From: Ignavibacteriota bacterium
Lineage (GTDB): Bacteria > Bacteroidota > Ignavibacteria > Tepidaquicellales > Tepidaquicellaceae
Direction: 5' to 3'
DNA: 16,420 bases
Assembly: GCA_003135995.1 (NCBI GenBank)
Contig: PNBM01000074.1
Coordinates: forward strand, 216-16,635
Position 1 is the first letter of the stretch, and every line of letters begins with the position of its first letter. Both the position numbers and the translations under genes were made by a program. The notes beneath the pieces were generated by a model, which searched no databases, was not told the DNA's origin, and worked only from the letters and a program-made list of their open reading frames with translations. Below, one piece after another: positions 1 to 5,999 of the stretch.

Positions 1-1
1 A

Positions 2-100
2 TTTGATAACCACGATTCATCTTTGATACCTATTAATTTATTCCATCGTGTAAAGTTAAAACCAAACTATACAAAAGGAATACTTAAGATTTTGTTATGA
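2..100 (+). CDS. 3' end of an unidentified gene (partial)
   Basis: The frame is open from the left edge to a TGA at 98-100, giving a 32-residue C-terminal tail that ends KGILKILL. Its stop overlaps the start of the next gene in an ATGA arrangement (97-100), which is the main reason to believe it is a real gene end: the two would be translationally coupled. The tail is basic and hydrophobic but carries no recognisable motif, so no function is proposed. Confidence 0.5.
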   Translation, partial: FDNHDSSLIPINLFHRVKLKPNYTKGILKILL

Positions 101-1083
101 TAGAAAATATTGAACAATTAAAATTATCGCAAGAGGCTTTAAAAGATGTAGAAAAATCACTTTTTTCATTAAAGGAGAAAGTGTTTGATGATAATCCAGC
201 ATTATTTAAAGCAATGTCTGAAGATTATATAAAATCTATTGAGGAACTTTCCAATGAAATAAATGAATTTATAGGAGCAAATTACTTTTATAAAAATAAA
301 GCACAACTTTGGATAAGATTAGCGGGAAGCCAAATAAATTTATGGAGCACACCATCTTCTGTATGGTCTTCAATTTTAAATAAGATTCGTAATAGTATTT
401 ACTCAATATCAAAATTATTCATACCACCTGAATTAATTTCAAATGAAATTATTGATGAATACTTCAAAACATTTTCTGACTTTCCTGTCGTTGAATTAGA
501 AAAAGGGAGTTTAAAAATCGGATTATCATATCCTTCAAAATTACAATATGAATTATTTGAAAATGATAATTTTGATAATATTGAAAAAATTATAGATCAA
601 TCCTTAAAAAAATTCCTGGAAGCTTCCAATTGGTTTGAAAAAGGAATAGATATAAGCGAATTAAATGAAATTTTTCCAAATGAAATAATAAGAGATTTTG
701 TAATTTCAAAAGTTTTAGGATTCATTCCTTCTTCGAAAAGTAAATATCAATTAGTAGAGTTCAGCGGTTCAATATCACCTATTGAAAAGCCGATTAAGCT
801 TGTACAACAATATCGAAAAAGAATCAAAGAAATAATAAATTTAAAAGAGAATGAATCAGAATTAACTGTTGAGGGTGTTATAAGAGAAATCGATTTAGAT
901 GTAGGTAAATGTATTTTGAGACAACGACCAGATGGTTTAGAGGATTTAAAATGTAAATTCTATAGTGATATTATGGAACAAATGAAAGAAGCATTAGATT
1001 ATAAGGTAAGAATTGTTGGTTATTTAAAGAATAATAAAGCACCACTTTATATAAAAATAATTGAAATTCTAGAAGCAATGTAA
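97..1083 (+). CDS. Hypothetical protein, 328 aa, possible OB-like C-terminal domain
   Basis: I do not recognise the family. The protein has a helical, charged N-terminal part (residues 1-65). A middle part with a Trp-rich stretch follows (about 72-92: WIRLAGSQINLWSTPSSVW). The C-terminal segment (about 255-328) alternates beta-like strands in the pattern LTVEGVIREIDLD...CILR...CKFY...YKVRIVGYL, which resembles a small OB-type beta barrel; that reading is inference. There is no signal peptide or membrane segment, so it is probably cytoplasmic. The ATG lies inside ATGA with the upstream stop, implying a two-gene unit. The gene is strikingly AT-rich, with long stretches nearly free of G and C, unlike the block at 4-9.5 kb. 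A two-gene coupled unit of low GC is often an accessory (toxin-antitoxin or defence) cassette, but nothing here proves that. Confidence 0.75.
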   Translation: MIENIEQLKLSQEALKDVEKSLFSLKEKVFDDNPALFKAMSEDYIKSIEELSNEINEFIGANYFYKNKAQLWIRLAGSQINLWSTPSSVWSSILNKIRNSIYSISKLFIPPELISNEIIDEYFKTFSDFPVVELEKGSLKIGLSYPSKLQYELFENDNFDNIEKIIDQSLKKFLEASNWFEKGIDISELNEIFPNEIIRDFVISKVLGFIPSSKSKYQLVEFSGSISPIEKPIKLVQQYRKRIKEIINLKENESELTVEGVIREIDLDVGKCILRQRPDGLEDLKCKFYSDIMEQMKEALDYKVRIVGYLKNNKAPLYIKIIEILEAM

Positions 1084-1153
1084 TTGATGTCAACTTACTC
1101 AAACATTGATAAAATATTTATTATTCGGAATTAATATTCATGTAAAGAAAAAT

Positions 1154-1702
1154 ATGTCTATTAGTGATAAATGGATTAACACGATTTTCAGCGTTGCAAC
1201 CGGAAGCAAGCTAAGAAGAAATTTAATGACTCCTGTCGGTTTTATTTTCTTTCTATGTTTTACAATCGGATTAATATTATTATCATATTATCTCGATAAA
1301 ATTTTAAAATTCAAAGAATTTATTTCAACTCCTTTGGATTTAATACTGGGACTTATCTTATTACTACCAGGAGTTTTGCTTGCCGGTTCCTGTATTTTTT
1401 ATTTTCTCAAAACAAAAGGAACACCTGTTCCTCTGAATCCTCCGCCTAAATTAATAACGGATGGACCTTATGCATATTCAAGAAATCCGATGATAACCGG
1501 ACTCATTCTGATATTTTTCGGAATAGGAGTACTTCATAATTCCATCTCGTTAACATTTATAATCTCTCCTATCTTTGCAATCTTAAATTACTTCGAATTA
1601 AAAAATATTGAAGAGCCGGAGATTGAAAAAAGGTTTGGTAACGAATATCTTGAATACAAAAAAAATGTTCCTATGTTTATTCCGAAAATGAAGAGACAAT
1701 AA
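1154..1702 (+). CDS. Isoprenylcysteine carboxyl methyltransferase-like membrane protein
   Basis: A small integral-membrane methyltransferase-like protein of the ICMT/PEMT superfamily. From the ATG at 1154 it is 182 aa, with hydrophobic segments near residues 27-45, 58-82 and 113-140. After them comes the family's C-terminal signature: a G-P-Y-x-x-x-R-N-P motif (DGPYAYSRNPMITG), an E...E pair (FELKNIEEPEIEKRFG) and a Y-x-x-Y/K-x-x-V-P ending (YLEYKKNVPMFIP). These elements bind S-adenosylmethionine in the superfamily. The bacterial substrate is usually unknown; isoprenylated protein is unlikely here. A longer TTG start at 1106 adds 16 residues, but I prefer the ATG because nothing supports the TTG. 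It is separated from the upstream gene and ends before a strong terminator. Confidence 0.85.
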   Translation: MSISDKWINTIFSVATGSKLRRNLMTPVGFIFFLCFTIGLILLSYYLDKILKFKEFISTPLDLILGLILLLPGVLLAGSCIFYFLKTKGTPVPLNPPPKLITDGPYAYSRNPMITGLILIFFGIGVLHNSISLTFIISPIFAILNYFELKNIEEPEIEKRFGNEYLEYKKNVPMFIPKMKRQ

Positions 1703-1736
1703 AGAATTAATATATTTTTCTTTAATTATAAATATA

Positions 1737-1769
1737 AATGGCAAACAATTCAAATTGTTTGCCATTTTT
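1737..1769. terminator. Bidirectional Rho-independent terminator
   Basis: A perfect 14-bp inverted repeat, AATGGCAAACAATT at 1737-1750 and its complement at 1753-1766, is followed by T-rich sequence on the plus strand and preceded by A-rich sequence that serves the minus strand. It lies exactly between two convergent genes (ends at 1702 and 1798), where a shared terminator is expected. Confidence 0.85.
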
Positions 1770-1797
1770 CTAATAAGATTATTAAATGATTTTTCGT

Positions 1798-3096
1798 TTA
1801 TTTAATATAAATCATTCTTTTTGTTTCTAAGAAATTACCCGCTTTTATAACATAAAAGAAAACTCCGCTTGCAATCCGGTAATCTGAAAATTGATTAATG
1901 GAAAATGGTACTTCATACGTTCCGGGTGTAAGTTTTTCATTAATTAGTGTTGCTATCTCTATGCCGAGAATATCATACACTTTTAATGTTACAAATCTTG
2001 AATCTTTAATCTGAAATTTTATAATCGTAGAAGGATTAAACGGATTAGGATAATTTTGATATAGTTTAAATTCAGAAGGAACTGACTGTGATATAGTATT
2101 TATACCTGATATAATACCATATCTCGAAATTTTTCCTCCGTCTCTTACAGCCCAAATATATTTTCCGCTTCTGGCTTTGGACATACTTTCGAAATTTTTA
2201 TCAGCTACCGTATATTGAGTTACCCAGTTTGCTCCATTGTTTGAGGAATAAAATATAGATAATTCATTTCTGGCTAACCACCACTCATTTCCTATTCCTG
2301 TTAATGAGCATAAATATGCTGTTCCGGGTACTCCATTAGCCAGTGACCAGTTAATTCCGAAATTTGTTGTTATATAAAGTCCATAAAATCCCATCATAAA
2401 CAAACCTGAAGCAGTATTATTTGACCAAAAACAGTTGACATTATCCGGTGGATATTGCAAAATCCAGTTTGAACCATAGTTTGTTGAATAAAAATCCTTG
2501 AAGCTTCCCTGAATTCCCATCCAGAATTTGCTTCCGTCAACGAACAGATTATTAATGACGCCATATTCACCTGTGGATGAAGGTAAATATAATCCCGTAG
2601 AATCCCAGTTATTTCCACCGTCAGTTGTTTTCCATAAAGAGAATCTTCCGCCGACAGGGTCGCCATTCATAAAGCCATTTGTAGCTGAATACATATAGAT
2701 ATTGTCTATAAATCCACCTGACTGACTAAACACAGTTGTCCAGTTAGCGCCTCCGTTTGTTGTTTTATACACGTAAGTATTTGCTGCCGTTGAACCGGCA
2801 CAAATCGCATTATTTGCATCTATAGCAAAAATATTATAAATCGGAATTATTGCTCTTGTAAGTCCCTGAATACCTGAAATAACAGACCAGTTTACTCCTC
2901 CGTTTGTAGTTCTTAAAACTTTTAAGCTGTCTCCGCCAATCCATGCCACATTACTATCGGCAGCGGACACGGTCCATAAATCAACTGTGGTACCGGAATT
3001 TTGTTCCGACCATCCGTATGTTAACTGGGAAAAGCTTTGTGATGTAATACATAAAACGAAAATAATTAGAAGGAAGGGATAACAATACTTTTTCAT
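1798..3096 (-). CDS. Secreted YCF48-like/BNR propeller protein with T9SS type A sorting domain
   Basis: A 432-aa exported protein. Residues 1-24 form a signal peptide (basic start, LLIIFVLCI core, cleavage near SFSQ). The body repeats an Asp-box-like unit with the core TTNGGxNW (for example VLRTTNGGVNWS, VYKTTNGGANWT, LWKTTDGGNNWD, YSSNNGANWV), spaced about 45-50 residues apart. This is the pattern of a sialidase/YCF48-type beta-propeller. The last 90 residues are a type IX secretion C-terminal domain beginning YQNYPNPFNPSTIIKFQI, with the usual VYDILG and GVFFYVIKAG strands, so the protein should cross the outer membrane by T9SS and be anchored or released. No sialidase catalytic residues are evident; a binding or structural role is more likely. 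The start is well supported: AAAGGAG lies 6 nt upstream of the ATG, one of the few clear Shine-Dalgarno sites here. Confidence 0.92.
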   Translation of the reverse strand: MKKYCYPFLLIIFVLCITSQSFSQLTYGWSEQNSGTTVDLWTVSAADSNVAWIGGDSLKVLRTTNGGVNWSVISGIQGLTRAIIPIYNIFAIDANNAICAGSTAANTYVYKTTNGGANWTTVFSQSGGFIDNIYMYSATNGFMNGDPVGGRFSLWKTTDGGNNWDSTGLYLPSSTGEYGVINNLFVDGSKFWMGIQGSFKDFYSTNYGSNWILQYPPDNVNCFWSNNTASGLFMMGFYGLYITTNFGINWSLANGVPGTAYLCSLTGIGNEWWLARNELSIFYSSNNGANWVTQYTVADKNFESMSKARSGKYIWAVRDGGKISRYGIISGINTISQSVPSEFKLYQNYPNPFNPSTIIKFQIKDSRFVTLKVYDILGIEIATLINEKLTPGTYEVPFSINQFSDYRIASGVFFYVIKAGNFLETKRMIYIK

Positions 3097-3426
3097 TTAC
3101 ACTCCTTTTAAAAAATTAATAAATATTTAGGATATTTTTTCCTGTAAAAGAGCTGAAAAACTAGTGGGGACTATTTATTTTTTTATAAATTATAGAAACA
3201 AAACAATACAGTCAAGTAAATAAATAATAATATTATTACCCTCATAAGGGGTTACAATAAATTATTATAATATCTTAAGAATTACATTTTTAAAAATTGC
3301 TATGAATATACCTTGCGCCCTTTACATATTCTTATCAGTTTATTAAAATCGTCATATTGAAAATATTATCACATTGAATTAAATTTTTTATTTGAGTATT
3401 TTTAAAATTCAATAAAACAGATTACG
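3097..3426. other. Intergenic region between divergent T9SS gene and tRNA-Leu
   Basis: This is AT-rich sequence with no convincing open frame. It must hold the promoter of the minus-strand secreted protein and that of the tRNA. A small inverted repeat (CCCTCATAAGGGG, near 3239) is visible but lacks a T-tract. Nothing else could be supported. Confidence 0.5.
3374..3402 (+). promoter_or_regulatory. Possible sigma-70-like promoter for tRNA-Leu
   Basis: TTGAAT (3374-3379) and TATTTT (3397-3402) are separated by 17 nt and sit 24 nt upstream of the mature tRNA 5' end. Each hexamer matches consensus at four of six positions. In such AT-rich DNA chance matches are common, so this is only a candidate. 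Confidence 0.3.
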
Positions 3427-3512
3427 GCCCGAGTGGCGGAATTGGTAGACGCGCAGGACTTAAAATCCTGTTGCCTGTAAAGGCAGTATCGGTTCGATTC
3501 CGATCTCGGGCA
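3427..3512 (+). tRNA. tRNA-Leu (anticodon UAA)
   Basis: This is a complete class II tRNA. The acceptor stem is GCCCGAG/CTCGGGC with discriminator A at 3512, and the D arm contains GGTAGAC. The anticodon stem CAGGA/TCCTG carries loop CTTAAAA, giving anticodon TAA. The long variable arm (TGCC TGTAAA GGCA) is typical of leucine tRNA, and the T arm is ATCGG TTCGATT CCGAT. CCA is not encoded; the sequence continues CAA after the discriminator. All stems pair perfectly, so this is the functional copy and the likely parent of the decayed fragments at 3562-3700 and 9563-9743. Confidence 0.97.
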
Positions 3513-3517
3513 CAACA

Positions 3518-3547
3518 AACCCAGCTTGCAAAGGTTGGGTTTTTTTA
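3518..3547 (+). terminator. Terminator of tRNA-Leu
   Basis: AACCCA (3518-3523) pairs with TGGGTT (3536-3541) around a 12-nt loop and runs directly into a T-tract. It starts 5 nt after the mature tRNA 3' end and is duplicated, almost unchanged, after the next tRNA fragment. Confidence 0.75.
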
Positions 3548-3561
3548 TTTAAGGAAGGAAT

Positions 3562-3625
3562 GACGCGTCCCGACAAGTCGGGATTGCCTGTAAAGGCAGT
3601 ATCGGTTCGATTCCGATCTCGGGCA
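3562..3625 (+). pseudogene. tRNA-Leu fragment with anticodon arm replaced by a palindrome
   Basis: Bases 3584-3625 are identical to bases 3471-3512 of the functional tRNA-Leu (variable arm, T arm, 3' acceptor strand and discriminator, 42 nt). Upstream, the D-arm end GACGCG (3562-3567) is kept, but the acceptor 5' strand and most of the D arm are gone. In place of the 17-nt anticodon arm is a 16-nt self-complementary hairpin, TCCCGACAAGTCGGGA (3568-3583). It cannot decode. The flanking terminator is copied too, so the duplicated unit is the tRNA 3' part plus its terminator. Confidence 0.85.
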
Positions 3626-3630
3626 TAACA

Positions 3631-3659
3631 AACCCAGCTTGCAAAGGTTGGGTTTTTTA
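3631..3659 (+). terminator. Duplicated tRNA-Leu terminator
   Basis: This is the same hairpin as at 3518-3541 (AACCCA at 3631-3636, TGGGTT at 3649-3654) followed by six T residues. It was copied together with the tRNA fragment upstream of it. Confidence 0.7.
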
Positions 3660-3674
3660 TTTTAAACAGGAAGT

Positions 3675-3700
3675 ACCCCGACGAGTTTGGGTCTCGGGCA
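3675..3700 (+). repeat. Second degenerate tRNA-Leu 3' end with palindrome remnant
   Basis: ACCCCGACGAGTTTGGGT (3675-3692) is a decayed palindrome of the C-CGAC-NN-GTCGG type. It is followed immediately by CTCGGGCA (3693-3700), the acceptor 3' strand and discriminator of tRNA-Leu. The same composite recurs at 9718-9743, which shows that it is a unit rather than chance. Confidence 0.6.
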
Positions 3701-3707
3701 CAATAAA

Positions 3708-3740
3708 ACCCTTCGTGATTTATTTCACGGATGGTTTTTT
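3708..3740 (+). terminator. Terminator after the third tRNA-Leu fragment
   Basis: CCCTTCGTGA pairs with TCACGGATGG with one mismatch and one wobble pair around a short AT-rich loop, then six T residues. Its counterpart at 9750-9784 occupies the same place in the second cluster. Any transcription of the downstream gene block must start after this point or read through it. Confidence 0.65.
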
Positions 3741-3913
3741 ATTTAATTATGGTTTTAAAATTTCCCTGAGCCTTCCGGATCAAACTGAAAATGAACCGCT
3801 CCGGAAGTTTAGTCTAAAATCTGCTCCTACAAACAAATCCCTCAAATCAAAAAAGACGGAATCACCATCTTCAATAGAGCACCCCCGATATTTTCTACAT
3901 TTTATTATTATAA

Positions 3914-4191
3914 ACAACTGATTATCTTATTGAAATTAATAATCCCATTTTCAGAGATGGAATATGCGGATTCCGACACGGACCTGCTTTTCATTTTCTC
4001 CTCTTGGGCGGCTGTCAGGGATTTGCTTTGTTTGTGTTTCAGTTGTGGGCGGCGGCGAAAAGGAAAAATCCTTTTCTCGCTAAGATGTTAAAAAAAAATG
4101 GTTTAACGCAGCCAAAGCGGTTGATACTTTTCAGTATGTGACCGCGTGCCGGTTGCTTTCAGATAAAAAAGATGTACAAAACATTTTTTAA
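3914..4191 (+). pseudogene. 3' remnant of an MBOAT-family O-acyltransferase gene
   Basis: The frame from 3914 (after TAA 3911-3913) to TGA 4139-4141 carries a segment GICGFRHGPAFHFLLLGG, then GFALFVFQLW and basic residues. This matches the MBOAT core 'GxWHGxxxxFxxWGxxHGxAL', with the conserved His encoded at 3977-3979. The second conserved His of the family appears as Gln (GCQGF). The frame then breaks near an A9 run (4090-4098). The next frame, 4084-4191, reads WFNAAKAVDTFQYV and ends with TAA 4189-4191, overlapping the start of the microprotein by 20 nt as an intact upstream gene might. Roughly the first two thirds of a normal 450-500-aa MBOAT and a following membrane span are missing. MBOAT proteins move acyl groups across the membrane; this copy cannot be functional as sequenced. 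Confidence 0.7.
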
Positions 4192-4294
4192 ATATTTTCT
4201 TTTGTTCGTGATGCTTATGTTATCGCTGGCGTCTATTTCTTTTTTCAGACTAATTGCGAAATTAAGCACACCGTTCATTTACAACAATTTTTAG
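4172..4294 (+). CDS. 40-aa membrane microprotein with C-terminal FIYNNF acyl-shuttle-like motif
   Basis: This short gene starts with ATG at 4172 and stops with TAG at 4292-4294. The basic N-terminus (MYKTFFK) is followed by one membrane helix (YFLLFVMLMLSLASISFF) and a short tail ending exactly in FIYNNF. By the positive-inside rule the tail is extracytoplasmic. In DltX, a microprotein of the D-alanylation pathway, the C-terminal hexapeptide (FIYNEF type) carries the Tyr that accepts the acyl group from the MBOAT and hands it to the Ser of a partner transferase. Both expected neighbours are here: an MBOAT remnant overlapping upstream, and an SGNH protein whose GTG shares one base with this stop (TAGTG). 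No Shine-Dalgarno is visible. The homology is by motif, topology and context, not by alignment. Confidence 0.75.
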   Translation: MYKTFFKYFLLFVMLMLSLASISFFRLIAKLSTPFIYNNF

Positions 4295-5241
4295 TGAGCA
4301 AAAAGTATTTAATAATATTGCCCGCGTTTGTGCTTGCGTTCATCGCGGTTGAAGTCCTCATCGGTAACATTCTCGGTTTTCCAAAATACGGAGTTTTGTA
4401 TAAAATGAAAGGAATGAGAAGCACTTCCGGTCACCAGAATGTTTACAAGCCGTATTCGAAATACTGGAACGCGAAGGGTAAGTTTGAGATATACAAAAGA
4501 AACAACCTCGGTCTGCCCGGAGCGGATGTGGACGTTGCCGCAGACTCAAAATATATCTGCGTGCTCGGTTCGTCGTTCATTGAGAATATGTACATAAAGC
4601 CGGAACTTATGTCAACAACAGTCTTACAGAACCGGTTAAAAGCCGTTGATAAACATTACAACGTCCTTAACCTCGGCTATAACGGATACGACCCTTACGA
4701 TTGCCTCAGAAGAATGGTTTATTATGAACAAACATACAAACCCGGCTATGTAATGCTTGTCATAAATTCTTACAATTCTGATTCGTATAAACTGATTGAA
4801 AAACCTTTTGACATAAATCCTGCTTCGATGTACGCAGACAATTCGTTCAAATCGAACGCAAACATTTTCCTAAGGAACAATTCTGCTTTCATAAGACTTG
4901 TTGCGGTACTGTTTCAGAACGGGGAGGAACAGACGGTTCTTCCGCCGACGGACACTCCTCCCGACGAAGAGCCGTACCTGACGGACCTTGAGATCTGCCT
5001 GAATGGCTTTACGAAGAGGTACGGAGATAACTTCGTATGCCTTGCAATATTGGGCGATAGCATTGCAAACCGAAAATTGGATCATTTTTGTTTCGAAAAT
5101 AATATTAATTTTGAATATTCAAACTTAATGACGCCGGAAAACCAGATTGATGGCGACTGGCATTTGAACGCGAAAGGCAATGCGGCTCTCGGTGATTTTC
5201 TCTATGAATCTTATCGCAAACATTTTATTTCAAACAAATGA
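4294..5241 (+). CDS. SGNH/DltD-like membrane-anchored acyltransferase or esterase
   Basis: This 315-aa protein has an N-terminal signal anchor (residues 5-28), so the rest is periplasmic. Residues 89-95 (CVLGSSF) provide the GxS nucleophile motif with Ser94. LNLGYNG (125-131) resembles the third SGNH block. DWHLNAKGN gives the Asp288/His290 pair of block V. Thus all parts of a Ser-His-Asp hydrolase/acyltransferase site are visible. SGNH proteins paired with MBOATs (DltD, AlgX/AlgJ, PatB types) transfer acyl groups onto or off cell-envelope polymers. The GTG start overlaps the microprotein stop by one base, implying coupled translation and fixed stoichiometry; no better ATG exists nearby. Its end overlaps the next gene by ATGA. 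The real acceptor polymer and acyl group are unknown. Confidence 0.8.
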   Translation: MSKKYLIILPAFVLAFIAVEVLIGNILGFPKYGVLYKMKGMRSTSGHQNVYKPYSKYWNAKGKFEIYKRNNLGLPGADVDVAADSKYICVLGSSFIENMYIKPELMSTTVLQNRLKAVDKHYNVLNLGYNGYDPYDCLRRMVYYEQTYKPGYVMLVINSYNSDSYKLIEKPFDINPASMYADNSFKSNANIFLRNNSAFIRLVAVLFQNGEEQTVLPPTDTPPDEEPYLTDLEICLNGFTKRYGDNFVCLAILGDSIANRKLDHFCFENNINFEYSNLMTPENQIDGDWHLNAKGNAALGDFLYESYRKHFISNK

Positions 5242-5999
5242 ATATTTTCATCACCGGAATATCGAGGGGTCTGGGAAAAGAACTGGCTGTTCATTACTCT
5301 GAACTCGGACATAAGGTATTCGGATTTTCGAGAAGCCTTCCGGAACATCCCGGGGGAATAGCAAAAAAGTTATACGATTCGGGAAATTTCGGATACTACT
5401 CGGGCTCCGTAAACAGCGACTCGGATATAGACGCAGCCGTTGGGGAGGCGATAAAATTTATGGGAAGCATCGATGCTCTGATAAACAACGCTGCTTATAA
5501 GAATTTTAAAATGCCTGATGAAATAACAGTGGAGGAATACAAAGAGTCGGTTCAGACAAACTTAACGGCGCCGATATTAATCTGCCGGAAAATCATCCCG
5601 CATTTTATAAAGAACGGAAAAGGAAAGATAATAAATATATCATCTAATGCAGGATTGGTAAGTTACGAAGGCGGCACTGCTTACTGCCCGCCGAAAGCCG
5701 GGCTTATAAACTATTCTCAATGCCTCGCGAAATTTTTAAAGAATAAAAATATATCTGTGAACGTAATAAGTCCGCCAACTTTTTCGACGGATGATTACAG
5801 AAGAACAAGACCGGACATTAATCATGGCAAACTTCTTCAGTCGGATAAAGTTATTAAACTCATAGATTATTTGATTTTCAGCAGGAAATTCATCACGGGA
5901 AAGAATTTTCCTGTGTTCAGGCTGAAAACCTGGCTCAAATATTATTATTACAGACAGTTTGAATTACTTGAATATTTATTTCAATTCAGATTAAAATGA
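5238..5999 (+). CDS. Short-chain dehydrogenase/reductase (SDR family)
   Basis: A 253-aa classical SDR, close to the family's usual 250. Residues 6-13 (TGISRGLG) are the Rossmann nucleotide-binding TGxxxGxG, and NNAA lies near 88-91. Ser136 and the Tyr149-x3-Lys153 motif (YCPPK) form the catalytic set, with the normal 13-residue Ser-Tyr spacing. The protein is soluble and presumably NAD(P)-dependent, oxidising or reducing a hydroxyl/keto group. The C-terminus (after about residue 225) is aromatic and basic (LKYYYYRQFELLEYLFQF), which could touch the membrane or a partner. ATG overlaps the upstream stop by 4 nt, as does its own stop with the next ATG. The context suggests it acts on the small molecule or sugar built by this cluster; the substrate cannot be read from sequence. 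Confidence 0.88.
   Translation: MNIFITGISRGLGKELAVHYSELGHKVFGFSRSLPEHPGGIAKKLYDSGNFGYYSGSVNSDSDIDAAVGEAIKFMGSIDALINNAAYKNFKMPDEITVEEYKESVQTNLTAPILICRKIIPHFIKNGKGKIINISSNAGLVSYEGGTAYCPPKAGLINYSQCLAKFLKNKNISVNVISPPTFSTDDYRRTRPDINHGKLLQSDKVIKLIDYLIFSRKFITGKNFPVFRLKTWLKYYYYRQFELLEYLFQFRLK

Noticed and set aside
1106..1153. Upstream TTG start for the methyltransferase-like protein
   Set aside because: It would add 16 residues without a ribosome-binding site, whereas ATG 1154 gives a normal N-terminus before the first hydrophobic segment.
2394..2666. 90-codon minus-strand frame within the secreted propeller gene
   Set aside because: It lies wholly inside the 1798-3096 gene in another frame, and that gene has clear repeats, a signal peptide and a sorting domain.
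3239..3251. CCCTCATAAGGGG inverted repeat as a terminator or operator
   Set aside because: The stem is only four base pairs with no T-tract and no repeat elsewhere nearby; too weak to call.
3427..3740. CRISPR array suggested by the repeated tRNA/hairpin sequence
   Set aside because: The repeats are pieces of tRNA-Leu plus terminator of unequal length, with no regular spacers and no cas genes.
3715..3921. 68-codon plus-strand frame across the left tRNA-relic junction
   Set aside because: It begins inside a terminator hairpin, has a low-complexity Lys/Ser-rich composition and no supporting motif; it overlaps the minus-strand frame at 3780-3917 and is most likely non-coding.
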